Counted from the first letter of the stretch, positions 53,248 through 61,799 are shown. The stretch is 64,000 nt of DNA from Saccharothrix longispora (GCF_030852425.1 NZ_NSDM01000001.1:372001-436000), one strand, 5' to 3'. Numbers and translations: made by a program. The notes: generated by a model not told the origin, from the sequence alone.

Positions 53248-53283
53248 CCCGATGCTCTCCGTCCTGGTAGACGCGATCTACCG

Positions 53284-53297
53284 TTAGAGCGCTCTAA
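53284..53297. promoter_or_regulatory. LacI-type operator for the iol operon
   Basis: TTAGAGCGCTCTAA is a perfect 14-bp palindrome with a central CG step, the form favoured by LacI/GalR regulators. It lies in the 138-bp region between iolG and the divergent lacI-family gene, so one site could control both. Confidence 0.75.
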
Positions 53298-53385
53298 TGG
53301 CTGGAGCGCCCCCATGCTGTAGCGTGCGTCACACTGGTGTCAAGGCCGTGTTTCCCCCGGCAGGCACGGCGCCGAGGAGGCACCC

Positions 53386-54372
53386 GTGGCAAGACCCACC
53401 ATGGAGGACGTCGCCGCCCGTGCCGGGGTGTCCCGCGCGCTGGTCTCGCTCGTCATGCGAGGCTCACCGAGGGTGAGCGACCAACGTCGCGCGGCGGTGC
53501 TCCGGGCGGCCCGGGAGCTGGGCTACTCGCCGCACGCCATGGCCCGCTCGCTGGCCAGCCGCACCTCGCACGTGCTCGGCGTGATGGTGTCCGACCTGCA
53601 CAACCCGTTCTTCGCGGAGGTGGTGGACGGCCTGGACGAGGTGGCCCGGGACCGCGGTTTCGACCTGATCATCAACACCGGTGGCCGCAGCCCGGCGCGG
53701 GAGCGGCGCGCGCTGGACAGCCTGCTGTCGTTCCGGCCGGCGGGCCTGGCGCTGCTGTCGCCGGTGGTGCCGTCGGCCGACCTGGGCCGGGCCGCGGACC
53801 AGGCGCCGGTGGTGCTCGTCGCCCGCTCGTCCCGGCTGGCCACCGTGGACACCGTGAACGACGACGGCCGGCGCGGCATCGCGTTGGCCGTGGACCACCT
53901 GGTGTCGCTGGGGCACCGCGCGATCGCGCACCTGGACGGCGGCGAGGGCACCCAGGCGTCACCGCGGCGGCGCGGCTACCTGGCGGCGATGGCGGCGCAC
54001 GGCCTGCCGCCGAGGGTGGTGACCAGCGAGTACACCGACGCGGCGGGCGCGCGGGCGGTGCGGGGACTGCTGGCCGACCCGCCCACCGCGATCGTGGCGT
54101 GCAACGACCTCAACGCGGTCGGCGCGATCTCCGCGCTGGAGGAGGCCGGGTTGCGGGTGCCCCGGGACGTGTCGGTGGTCGGCTACGACAACACGTCGCT
54201 GGCCGCGCTGCGGCACGTGTCGCTGACGACGGTCGACCAGCCGCGCAACGAGTTCGGCCGGCTCGCGGCCGAGGCGCTGCTCCAGCGGGTGCGGGGCGAG
54301 CGGGAGGAACCGGTGCGGCACCTGCTGCACCCGTCCCTCGTCGTCCGCTCGACCACCGCGCCCCCGCCGTGA
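53386..54372 (+). CDS. LacI/GalR family repressor of the iol operon
   Basis: 328 residues from the GTG at 53386. The N-terminal HTH ([21 protein letters not shown]) and hinge helix [12 protein letters not shown] are followed by a sugar-binding type I periplasmic-like domain: [20 protein letters not shown], then [13 protein letters not shown] and [20 protein letters not shown]. It probably represses the divergent iol operon and responds to inositol or an inositol catabolite. It is the only regulator gene next to the cluster. Downstream are short tandem repeats and a hairpin. Confidence 0.92.
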   Translation: MARPTMEDVAARAGVSRALVSLVMRGSPRVSDQRRAAVLRAARELGYSPHAMARSLASRTSHVLGVMVSDLHNPFFAEVVDGLDEVARDRGFDLIINTGGRSPARERRALDSLLSFRPAGLALLSPVVPSADLGRAADQAPVVLVARSSRLATVDTVNDDGRRGIALAVDHLVSLGHRAIAHLDGGEGTQASPRRRGYLAAMAAHGLPPRVVTSEYTDAAGARAVRGLLADPPTAIVACNDLNAVGAISALEEAGLRVPRDVSVVGYDNTSLAALRHVSLTTVDQPRNEFGRLAAEALLQRVRGEREEPVRHLLHPSLVVRSTTAPPP

Positions 54373-54390
54373 CCCGGTGGCGAGGTCGGG

Positions 54391-54442
54391 CGTCGGGGGC
54401 GGACGTCGGGGGCGGACGTCGGGGGCGGACGTCGGGGGCGGG
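54391..54442 (+). repeat. 13-bp tandem repeat downstream of lacI gene
   Basis: CGTCGGGGGCGGA occurs four times head to tail, the last copy differing only in the final base. It is intergenic, starting 18 bp after the LacI-family stop. Confidence 0.85.
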
Positions 54443-54456
54443 CGCCGCCCTTCGGT

Positions 54457-54476
54457 CGCCGCAAACGCTTGCGGCG
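54457..54476 (+). terminator. Hairpin downstream of lacI-family gene
   Basis: CGCCGCAA-ACGC-TTGCGGCG, a perfect 8-bp stem with a 4-nt loop, lies between the tandem repeats. It can terminate transcription of the repressor gene; alternatively, its GCAAACGCTTGC core resembles a LacI-type operator. Confidence 0.5.
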
Positions 54477-54508
54477 TGCCTCTCGCGGATCACCGGGGGT
54501 GCTTTCGT

Positions 54509-54540
54509 CAGCCGGTCCGGCGGTCAGCCGGTCCGGCGGT
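54509..54540 (+). repeat. 16-bp direct repeat
   Basis: CAGCCGGTCCGGCGGT occurs twice head to tail, ending at the arfB stop codon. It has no gene and no obvious function. Confidence 0.8.
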
Positions 54541-54971
54541 CAGTCCCAGTTGCCGCCGCGCCCGCGTCCCTGCTTGGTCTGCGCCCGCCGCTTCTTCTCC
54601 GCGATCCGGCGCTCCTGCGACCCCCTCGTCGGCTTGGTCGCCCGGCGCGCCGGGGGCGGCGCGGCGGCGGCGTCGCGCAGGATGCGCGCGAGCCGCTCCC
54701 GCGCCGCCGCCCGGTTCTGCAACTGCGCCCGGTGCTCGCCGGCGACCACCGTGAGCACGCCGTCCACCAGGCGTTTCCCCAACCGGCCGAGCATGCGGTC
54801 CTTGAGCCGGTCGGGCACCGACGGCGACGACGCCAGGTCGAACGACAGCTCGACCCGGCTGTCCGCCGTGTTCACGCCCTGGCCGCCGGGGCCGGAGGAG
54901 CGCGAGAACCGCTCGCTCAACTCGACCGCCGGCACCACCAGCGTCCGCGTCACGACCAGGTCCTCGGGCAT
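54540..54971 (-). CDS. arfB: Alternative ribosome-rescue factor ArfB (peptidyl-tRNA hydrolase, YaeJ-type)
   Basis: 143 residues. A single RF-1-like domain carries SSGPGGQGVNTADSRVELSF, with the GGQ motif that hydrolyses peptidyl-tRNA. The basic C-terminal tail (ATKPTRGSQERRIAEKKRR) is the part that sits in the mRNA entry channel and is diagnostic of ArfB. It frees ribosomes stalled on mRNA lacking a stop codon. The gene is separated from purM by a 213-bp gap with no gene. Confidence 0.95.
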   Translation of the reverse strand: MPEDLVVTRTLVVPAVELSERFSRSSGPGGQGVNTADSRVELSFDLASSPSVPDRLKDRMLGRLGKRLVDGVLTVVAGEHRAQLQNRAAARERLARILRDAAAAPPPARRATKPTRGSQERRIAEKKRRAQTKQGRGRGGNWD

Positions 54972-55184
54972 GCGTCCAGGTTAGGAGGTCGACCGGGGCC
55001 GGGTCGCCCGGTTTACCGGCTCGTCCAGGCCGAGCAGGGGATTCCCGGGTGCCCCGGCACGGGTGGGTTGGCGGCGTTCCGTTCTCACTTCAACCGATGG
55101 CGGTAACGGCGTTTCCGTACGTGTTCGGGCCGTTGTTCACCCGATCGTGAGACCGGTTGCGCTGTCGCCGCAGGTCGAGCGCGT

Positions 55185-56252
55185 TCAGAACCGCGGGTGG
55201 TCGCCGACCAGGGAAGCCCGGGGCTCGTCGCCCTCGGCGCGGACCACGTCGCCCAGCACCCAGGCGGGCACGTGGCGGGCGGTCAGGACGGCCAGCGCGC
55301 GGTCGACGTCCTCGGGGGCGACGACCGCCACCATGCCGATGCCCATGTTGAAGGTCTTCTCCATCTCCTCGCGCTCGACGCGACCGCGCTGGGCGATGAG
55401 GGCGAAGACCGGGGCGGGCGTCCAGGTGTTCCGGTTCAGGTGGGCGCGCAGGCCCTCCGGCAGGACCCGGGCCAGGTTGGCGGCCAGGCCACCGCCGGTG
55501 ACGTGGGCGAACGTGCGGACCTCGGTCTCGGCGACCAGGGCCAGGCAGTCCTTGGCGTAGATGCGGGTCGGCTCCAGCATCTCCTCGCCCAGGGTGCGGC
55601 CGAACTCCTCGACGTGGCCCTCCAGCGGCATGCGGCCGATCTCCAGCAGCACGTGCCGCGCCAGGGAGTACCCGTTGGAGTGGAGGCCGGACGAGCCCAT
55701 GGCGATCACGACGTCACCGGCGCGCACGCGGTCGGGGCCGAGCATCGCCGACGCCTCGACCACGCCGACGCCCGTGCCGGAGATGTCGTAGTCGTTCGCG
55801 CCCATCAGGCCCGGGTGCTCGGCGGTCTCGCCGCCCAGCAGGGCGCACCCGGCCTGCACGCAGCCCGCCGCGATGCCCTCGACCAGCGCCGCGATCTTGT
55901 CCGGCACGACCTGGCCGATGGCGATGTAGTCCTGCATGAACAGCGGTTCGGCGCCGCACACCACGAGGTCGTCCACGACCATCGCGACCAGGTCGATGCC
56001 GATCGTGTTGTGCTTGTCCATGGCCTGCGCGACGGCGATCTTCGTGCCGACGCCGTCGGTCGAGGAGGCGAGCACCGGCTCCTTCCAGCGGTCGAGCTTC
56101 AGCTGGAAGAGGCCCGCGAAGCCGCCGATGCCGCCGAGCACCTCGGGACGCTGCGCCTTCGCCGCCCACGGCTTGAGCTTCTCCACCGCCTCGTCGCCGG
56201 CTTCGATGCTTACCCCAGCTGCGGCGTAGGTCGCCTTGGCGCTGTCCGTCAC
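55185..56252 (-). CDS. purM: Phosphoribosylformylglycinamidine cyclo-ligase
   Basis: 355 residues from the GTG at 56252 (VTDSAKATYAAAGVSIEAG); an in-frame ATG at 56267 is the alternative. The AIR synthetase fold shows SSTDGVGTKIAVAQAM, LGGETAEHPGLM, the ATP-binding AMGSSGLHSNGYSLAR and VTGGGLAANLARVLPEG. It carries out the fifth step of purine synthesis. It follows purF on the same strand by about 100 bp, as in most actinobacteria. Confidence 0.97.
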   Translation of the reverse strand: MTDSAKATYAAAGVSIEAGDEAVEKLKPWAAKAQRPEVLGGIGGFAGLFQLKLDRWKEPVLASSTDGVGTKIAVAQAMDKHNTIGIDLVAMVVDDLVVCGAEPLFMQDYIAIGQVVPDKIAALVEGIAAGCVQAGCALLGGETAEHPGLMGANDYDISGTGVGVVEASAMLGPDRVRAGDVVIAMGSSGLHSNGYSLARHVLLEIGRMPLEGHVEEFGRTLGEEMLEPTRIYAKDCLALVAETEVRTFAHVTGGGLAANLARVLPEGLRAHLNRNTWTPAPVFALIAQRGRVEREEMEKTFNMGIGMVAVVAPEDVDRALAVLTARHVPAWVLGDVVRAEGDEPRASLVGDHPRF

Positions 56253-56349
56253 TTCTCTGTGCTCCATGGTGTCGCGGGGTCGGCGTGGCGACGTCCGCGG
56301 TCGGCTCGTGGGCTGGTCGTCGGCTGGTCGTCGGCCCGGTCGGACCCGG

Positions 56350-57882
56350 TCAGGGCCGGCGCAGGGCGTCCTCGGCACCGTACCCGTTCGTCAGAACGGG
56401 AGTGGCCGAGCCCGAGACACCGCGGATGCCCTCCAGGAGGTGCTTGCCGATCAGCGCGTCCTCGGGCAGCGGGATCGGGTAGTCGCCGTCGAAGCACGCC
56501 GTGCACAGCCGGGTCTTCGGCTGCTCGCTGGCGGCGATCAGCTGCTCCAGCGACACGTAGCCGAGGCTGTCGGCGCCGACCGACCGGCGGATGCCGTCGT
56601 TGTCGAGGCCGTTGGCGATCAGCTCGGCGCGCGAGGCGAAGTCGATGCCGTAGAAGCACGGCCACTTCACGGGCGGCGACGCGATCCGGACGTGCACCTC
56701 CAGCGCGCCGGCCTCGCGGAGCATGCGGACCAGCGCGCGCTGCGTGTTGCCGCGCACGATCGAGTCGTCGACGACGACCAGGCGCTTGCCGCGGATCACG
56801 TCGCGCAGCGGGTTCAGCTTCAGCCGGATGCCGAGCTGGCGGATCGTCTGCGACGGCTGGATGAACGTGCGGCCTACGTAGGCGTTCTTCACCAGGCCCG
56901 AGCCGTACGGGATGCCGCTGGCCTGGGCGTAGCCGATCGCGGCGGGGGTGCCGGACTCGGGCACCGGGATGACCAGGTCGGCCTCGACCGGGTGCTCCAG
57001 CGCGAGGCGGCGGCCGATCTCGACGCGCGTGGCGTGCACCGAGCGGCCGGCGATCGTGGTGTCCGGGCGGGCCAGGTAGACGTACTCGAAGATGCAGCCC
57101 TTGGGCTCGGGGTTGGCGAACCGGCTGGACCGCAGGCCGTTCTCGTCGATCGCGATCAGCTCGCCCGGCTCGACCTCGCGGACGAACGACGCGCCCACGA
57201 TGTCCAGCGCCGCCGTCTCGCTCGCCACGACCCAGCCGCGTTCGAGCCGGCCGAGCACCAGCGGGCGCACGCCCTGCGGGTCGCGGGCCGCGTACAGCGT
57301 CGACTCGTCGGAGAACGTCAGGCAGAACGCGCCGCGCAGCGTCGGCAGCAGCTCCAGGGCCGCCTGCTCGATGCCGATGTCGGCGGCGTGGGCGGCGAGC
57401 AGGCCGCACACGAGGTCCGAGTCGGTGGTCGCGCCGTGCTTGGTGTCGACGCCGGCTTCGCGGGCCTTGACCAGCAGCTCGGCGGTGTTCACGAGGTTGC
57501 CGTTGTGGCCGAGCGACAGGCCGGAGCCGGTGGCCGTGGTGCGGAACGTCGGCTGCGCGTTCTCCCACGTGGTGGAGCCGGTGGTCGAGTAGCGGCAGTG
57601 GCCGACGGCGACGTGGCCGCGCAGGCTGGACAGCACCTGCTCGTCGAACACCTGGCTGACCAGCCCGAGGTCCTTGAAGACGACCACCTGGCTGCCGTCG
57701 CCGACCGAGATGCCGGCCGCTTCCTGGCCTCGGTGCTGGAGGGCGTACAGGCCGTAGTAGGTCATCTTCGCGACCTCTTCGCCAGGAGCCCAGACGCCGA
57801 ACACACCGCATTCCTCGCGGGGTTCGCGCTCTTCCTGTGCTTCGTGGTCGGTGCGGCCGGTTGCGGACTGGTCGGTGACCAC
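56350..57882 (-). CDS. purF: Amidophosphoribosyltransferase
   Basis: 510 residues from the GTG at 57882 (GGGAG upstream). The glutaminase Cys follows a short N-terminal segment in REECGVFGVWAPGE, as in propeptide-bearing PurF. Other signatures are GHNGNLVN, LGLVSQVFD, and the PRPP-binding VVVDDSIVRGNT near residue 370. Cysteine-rich CTACFDGDYP and GCIFEYVYLA suggest the Fe-S-containing bacillus-type PurF. It starts the purine pathway from PRPP and glutamine. It is paired with purM. The start is chosen on ribosome-site position over an upstream GTG at 57915. Confidence 0.97.
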   Translation of the reverse strand: MVTDQSATGRTDHEAQEEREPREECGVFGVWAPGEEVAKMTYYGLYALQHRGQEAAGISVGDGSQVVVFKDLGLVSQVFDEQVLSSLRGHVAVGHCRYSTTGSTTWENAQPTFRTTATGSGLSLGHNGNLVNTAELLVKAREAGVDTKHGATTDSDLVCGLLAAHAADIGIEQAALELLPTLRGAFCLTFSDESTLYAARDPQGVRPLVLGRLERGWVVASETAALDIVGASFVREVEPGELIAIDENGLRSSRFANPEPKGCIFEYVYLARPDTTIAGRSVHATRVEIGRRLALEHPVEADLVIPVPESGTPAAIGYAQASGIPYGSGLVKNAYVGRTFIQPSQTIRQLGIRLKLNPLRDVIRGKRLVVVDDSIVRGNTQRALVRMLREAGALEVHVRIASPPVKWPCFYGIDFASRAELIANGLDNDGIRRSVGADSLGYVSLEQLIAASEQPKTRLCTACFDGDYPIPLPEDALIGKHLLEGIRGVSGSATPVLTNGYGAEDALRRP

Positions 57883-57985
57883 CGAGTGCTCCCTAGCGAC
57901 GAGGTCGGGCTGCACGACCGAGTGTACGGCGAACGGCGGCCCATCCAGGCCCGTCAGGACCCCGGTGACGTGATGAAACGCACCC

Positions 57986-58717
57986 TCAATCCATCTTGAG
58001 GGCGAACCAGATCTGCTCCTCTCCGGTGCGCTTGACCGGCAACCGGCCCCACAGCCCGTAGTGCACGAGCTGCGCTTCACCCGTGATCCTGAGGTCGGTC
58101 TCCTCCCCCGGCCACGCCGCGCGCACCTCCGGCACCAGGCCCGGTGTAAACGTCACCACCCACGCCTCGGGAACATCGGTGAGCTGCACCAGGGCGGTGC
58201 CCTTGGCGGTCGGCGGCACGTCGGTCGAGTACTTCGCGGCGAGCAGGGTGGTCAGCACCTCGTCGATGCCGTCCACCGCGAAGTCGGCGTCGCCCACGAC
58301 CAGTTCGCGCAGTGCGGCCTGCGCGTCCCAGCGGCGCAGGTCGATCTTGTGGGCGATCCGCCGGTGCCACACCCAGGCCAGGTCGGGTGCGGCGGGCGAG
58401 AACGTCCAGGCGGTCCGGTTGCCGGGGGTCGCCGGCAGCAGCTCGGCGGCCTTCGCCAGCTGCGCGTCGAGGTACTCCAGCGGCGCCACCCCGGCGGGCG
58501 GCGGGGGCAGCCGCAGCTGCACGGTGCTCCCGGTGCGCAGGTACTCCAGGGACGTCTCCAGGAATCGCCCGACGTGCAGGGTCAGGTCCGTGAACGTCCA
58601 GCCGGGGCAGCTGGGCACCGCGGCGGCGGGGTCGGCCTTGCCGACCGCCGCTCGGAACATCGCCGCCTGCTCGGTGAACACCTCGGTCCACCGCTGGGTG
58701 GTCCAACCTCCGGGCAC
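57986..58717 (-). CDS. Maleylpyruvate isomerase N-terminal domain (DinB-like, mycothiol-related) protein
   Basis: 243 residues from the GTG at 58717, with GGGGAGG upstream. The MDMPI helical bundle is recognised by SCPGWTFTDLTLHVGRFLE with the metal-binding His, then WVWHRRIAHKIDLRRWDAQ, where the family often has the H-xxx-H-x-WD pattern. A C-terminal ~80-residue sterol-carrier-like domain begins near PPTAKGTALVQLTDV. Members use mycothiol as cofactor for isomerase or transferase reactions. It stands upstream of purF on the same strand; the substrate cannot be predicted. Confidence 0.85.
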   Translation of the reverse strand: MPGGWTTQRWTEVFTEQAAMFRAAVGKADPAAAVPSCPGWTFTDLTLHVGRFLETSLEYLRTGSTVQLRLPPPPAGVAPLEYLDAQLAKAAELLPATPGNRTAWTFSPAAPDLAWVWHRRIAHKIDLRRWDAQAALRELVVGDADFAVDGIDEVLTTLLAAKYSTDVPPTAKGTALVQLTDVPEAWVVTFTPGLVPEVRAAWPGEETDLRITGEAQLVHYGLWGRLPVKRTGEEQIWFALKMD

Positions 58718-58903
58718 GTCCCGCCTCCCCGCCTCTGTCTCGCCGCTTGCCGTCGCCCGCCGCTGTCGTCGGTAGGCCGGTCGTTCGGTGGGCCAATCGT
58801 GCCGCACCACCCGGACCGCCCGCGCCCGAAGCCGCACATTCATGTCGATGCGGAGGGGAACGACGCGAAGAGGACGGATCGCGCAGCAGGACCGGGCCGA
58901 CTG

Positions 58904-58925
58904 GGCGTTGTGTGCACACAACGCC
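58904..58925. promoter_or_regulatory. Perfect 22-bp palindrome
   Basis: The 22 bases 58904-58925 read the same on both strands, with the core TTGTGTGCACACAA and GGCG/CGCC at the ends. It lies about 185 bp upstream of the maleylpyruvate isomerase-like gene start. Such a long exact dyad without a loop is a likely regulator-binding site. Confidence 0.7.
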
Positions 58926-59071
58926 GGACAGAGCGGACCGGACGTGACGACGTCCGGTGACGACCCTGGCCAACGGAGGGAATCGAGGACCGCGCAGGGT
59001 GCGGGCGCGCTGGGCCACGGCCGCCTCGACAGCGCCAAGCGGGTCGGGAGAGCTGCGGGCTCGCGTAGCCG

Positions 59072-59332
59072 TTAGCCGGCTCCCACGGTCCGACCTCCCG
59101 ACCACGCCAGCGCCGGCCGGTGCGCGGGTCGCCTTCGGTTCGGGGCGACGAACAGAGCCAATCGGGTGATGCGCACACGCAACGCTCGGCCGAGCAGAAC
59201 CGGGCGCGACGGCGCTCGATGCCGACCTCCTGGCGACGGACACAGCAGGTAGAAGGCGTGTGCCAACAGGAAGCGCATTTCCAGGTGGAACGTGCGGAAG
59301 GAGGTGGCGCGGCGGTGCTTGGGTCGGGTCAT
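59072..59332 (-). CDS. Possible small SOS-controlled ORF
   Basis: 86 residues from the ATG at 59332, beginning MTRPKHRRATSFRTFHLEM and then RFLLAHAFYLL. The first 30 codons have strong GC3 bias, about 26 of 30, as real genes here do; the later part does not. An exact SOS-type box sits only ten bases upstream. A basic N-terminus and a hydrophobic helix would fit a small membrane-associated peptide, perhaps one ending early. No family is recognised and no ribosome site is convincing. Treat as a candidate. Confidence 0.35.
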   Translation of the reverse strand: MTRPKHRRATSFRTFHLEMRFLLAHAFYLLCPSPGGRHRAPSRPVLLGRALRVRITRLALFVAPNRRRPAHRPALAWSGGRTVGAG

Positions 59333-59342
59333 ATTCCTATCG

Positions 59343-59358
59343 TCGAACGAATGTTCGA
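59343..59358. promoter_or_regulatory. LexA (SOS) box
   Basis: TCGAAC-GAAT-GTTCGA matches the actinobacterial SOS consensus TCGAAC(N4)GTTCGA at all twelve fixed positions. It lies ten bases from the ATG of a small minus-strand ORF and 148 bases before the GTG of the type VII target gene. It could serve either direction. Confidence 0.75.
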
Positions 59359-59505
59359 CATGGGCAAGATCACGATCGAGTGATTCCACCTGGGGGAGAC
59401 ACGCGGGTTCCGGATTCACCCGCCTGGCCCCCTGCTCGGCGGGAACCGGCGAAGATGACGGTGCGTCGCACTTCCAGCGGCCGGCGGCACGAAGGGTGGG
59501 GAACC

Positions 59506-59820
59506 GTGTTCGGTGTGCAACCGGAGACGTTGCGCGCGGCGTCCAAGCAGTTCCACGAGGGTGCGGACGCGACGGGCGACGGTGCTGAGCTGATCTCCAT
59601 GCTCAGGCTGGAGGCGGACGCGCTGGGCCAGGTGCCCGCCGCCGCCGAGTTCGTGGACGCGCTGGCCAGGTGGGCCGGCGAGCAGTCGGACGACCTGCGC
59701 CGGGGCAGCGCCTGGTACCGCGACGCGGGCGACGGCCTCAACGAGAACGCCGACTCCTACCAGCGCGCGGACGACGATTCGAACGCCTCGTTCCGCGGTA
59801 TCGAAGGGGGCATGGCGTGA
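59506..59820 (+). CDS. Type VII secretion target (EspC/WXG100-like)
   Basis: 104 residues from a GTG at 59506, with GGGTGGGGA just upstream. All-helical, beginning FGVQPETLRAASKQFHEGAD and including VPAAAEFVDALARWAGEQSDDL and a tail rich in Asp/Ser. This matches the EspC-type 'type VII secretion target' family, relatives of WXG100 proteins that go through ESX systems as dimers. It overlaps the DUF1023 gene by four bases (GTGA at 59817), making it a likely partner and secretion escort for that larger protein. Confidence 0.82.
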   Translation: MFGVQPETLRAASKQFHEGADATGDGAELISMLRLEADALGQVPAAAEFVDALARWAGEQSDDLRRGSAWYRDAGDGLNENADSYQRADDDSNASFRGIEGGMA

Positions 59821-61799
59821 GCTACACCGACCCCGAGGTCCTGTACGGGCGGCTGGCGAGCGGTGACGCCGGGCGCGTCGCCGCGGCGGCCGACCCCATC
59901 ACCGGCGCGCGCAGCGCGGTCGGCCGCGCGGGCGACTCCGTGACGGCGGGCGGTTCCACGGCCGGCTCGACGTGGCAGGGCGGCTCCGCCGACCGGTTCC
60001 GCGCACGGGCCGAGCTGTCCACGAAGGCCGCGGCCGTCGCGGGCGAGCGCCTCGCCGCCGGTTCGGACATCGTGCAGGCCGCGTCGCGCGCGTACGCCCA
60101 GATGCGCGGCAGCGCCGACCAGCTGATCGACTTCTGGCGCGGCCGCTCGCCCGCCCTGGACGAGGCGCAGACCCGGGACCTGGCCAACCGGGTCAACGCG
60201 CAGCTCGACAACGTCAAGTCCGGCTACGAGAACGTCCTGCGCAGTTACGCGGGCGCGCTGGCCAAGGTCCGCCCGGGGTTCGAGGAGACGGCGGGCAGGG
60301 ACGCGGGCTGGGGCACCGCCGTCGCGACCATGCGCACCACGGCCGCCGTGCCGGGGCCGGGGACCGACCCGAAGCAGGTCGCGGCCTGGTGGAAGTCGCT
60401 GACCAAGGAGCAGCAGGACGAGCTGCTGCGGACGAGGTTCCAGGAGCTGGGACAGCTCCGCGGCCTCCCGTCCGGTGTCCTGGACCAGGCCAACCGGATG
60501 CGCATCGACGACGACGTCCAGAGGTTCGGGGCGCAGCGCGACCAGCTCGACGCGCAGATGCGGGAGCGGGCGCGGGAGCTGGGCCTCGACCCGGACGACT
60601 CCGGCGACATGACCAGGCTGCTCAACGACCCGCGGTACGCCTCCCTGCGCGACCAGTGGCAGGAGGCGTCGACCAAGGCCGAGAACGCGCAGAAGGCCCA
60701 GGGCAGCCTCGCCCAGGCGATCGACATCGCCGGGAAGAAGGGCTGGCAGGAGAGCGACGTCCGCGTCCTCGCCTACGACCCGTACGGCCCGCGCGGCGAC
60801 GGCGGCATCGCGGTCGCGTTCGGCGACCCGGACACCGCGGGCAACCTGGCCGTGTGCGTCCCGGGCACGGGGTCGGACATGGGCAGCTTCGGCCTGGACC
60901 AGGCCGCCAACCTGCGCGAGCAGATGGGGCCGAACGGCAACGCCACGATCCAGTGGCTCGGCTACGACGCGCCGGGCTGGGCGATCGGCGAGGTCGACAA
61001 CCCCGCGCAGGCGCGCGAGGGCGGCGCGAACCTGGTCGCCGACGTGAACGGCTACCGGGCCGCCGCCGAGGCGGCGGGCAACCGCCAGCACCTGACGGTG
61101 ATCGGCCACTCCTACGGCTCCACGACCGTCGGCTACGCGGGCATGAACGGCCTGGCCGCCGACGACATCGCGTTCATCGGCTCGCCGGGTGTCGGCGCGT
61201 CGAACGTCGACCAGCTCTCGGTGGGCCCCGGCCACGTGTACGTGGGCGCGACCGAGCACGACCCGGTGGTCCAGGGCACCAGCAACAGCTGGTTCACCGA
61301 GGACGGGTCGTCGGTCGGCCCGTACGACGACCGGTTCGGCGCGAAGGTGTTCGGCACGGCCGACTCGTCGATGATCGGCCACGCGCACTCGGCCTACTAC
61401 GACAGGGGCACCGAGTCGGTGCAGAACCTGGCGCGCATCGCGACCGGCGACGGCGGCTCGGTGACCGGGCAGAAGTGGTACGACGACCCGCTCGGCCCCT
61501 CGCTGCCCGGTTCGCACATCCCGGTCGTCGGACCGGTGGTGGACGTGGTCAGCGGCACGGTGGCGGGTGCGGCGGACCTGGTCGGGGACGCCGGGACCGG
61601 CCTCTACAACGCCGGCCGCGAGGCCTGGAACGGCAACTGGTCCGAGGCGGGCACCGGTCTGCTCGACACCGGCAAGGAGATCGTCAGCGACGGTCTCGAC
61701 GTGGTGGTCGGCGGGGTCGGCGACGTGGTCGAGTTCGGGCGCGACGCCGTCGAGGGCGTCGGCAGCGCGTGGGACAAGACCGTCGGTTCGTGGTTCTAG
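59817..61799 (+). CDS. DUF1023 alpha/beta hydrolase with N-terminal WXG-like domain
   Basis: 660 residues. An N-terminal helical region (about 1-240) has a WxG-type turn TWQGGSADRFRARAE near residue 53, typical of ESX-linked fusion proteins. A DUF1023 hydrolase follows (about 320-560): LAYDPYGPRGDGG, AVCVPGTGSD, the nucleophile VIGHSYGSTTVGYAG near residue 430 and the likely catalytic His in MIGHAHSAYYD. The C-terminal ~100 residues are Gly/Val/Asp-rich with amphipathic repeats (GDAGTGLYNAGREAW). It may be a secreted lipase-like effector or cell-envelope enzyme. It is convergent with a lipoprotein gene, their stops sharing CTAG. Confidence 0.88.
   Translation: MSYTDPEVLYGRLASGDAGRVAAAADPITGARSAVGRAGDSVTAGGSTAGSTWQGGSADRFRARAELSTKAAAVAGERLAAGSDIVQAASRAYAQMRGSADQLIDFWRGRSPALDEAQTRDLANRVNAQLDNVKSGYENVLRSYAGALAKVRPGFEETAGRDAGWGTAVATMRTTAAVPGPGTDPKQVAAWWKSLTKEQQDELLRTRFQELGQLRGLPSGVLDQANRMRIDDDVQRFGAQRDQLDAQMRERARELGLDPDDSGDMTRLLNDPRYASLRDQWQEASTKAENAQKAQGSLAQAIDIAGKKGWQESDVRVLAYDPYGPRGDGGIAVAFGDPDTAGNLAVCVPGTGSDMGSFGLDQAANLREQMGPNGNATIQWLGYDAPGWAIGEVDNPAQAREGGANLVADVNGYRAAAEAAGNRQHLTVIGHSYGSTTVGYAGMNGLAADDIAFIGSPGVGASNVDQLSVGPGHVYVGATEHDPVVQGTSNSWFTEDGSSVGPYDDRFGAKVFGTADSSMIGHAHSAYYDRGTESVQNLARIATGDGGSVTGQKWYDDPLGPSLPGSHIPVVGPVVDVVSGTVAGAADLVGDAGTGLYNAGREAWNGNWSEAGTGLLDTGKEIVSDGLDVVVGGVGDVVEFGRDAVEGVGSAWDKTVGSWF

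Larger units (their letters stand above)
58718..59505. other. 788-bp region without a confident gene
   Basis: I see no well-supported coding sequence in this gap. It holds the promoters of the divergent maleylpyruvate isomerase-like and type VII target genes, a perfect 22-bp palindrome, an SOS-type box and one small possible ORF, each listed separately. Codon bias in the rest does not favour any frame consistently. Confidence 0.6.
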
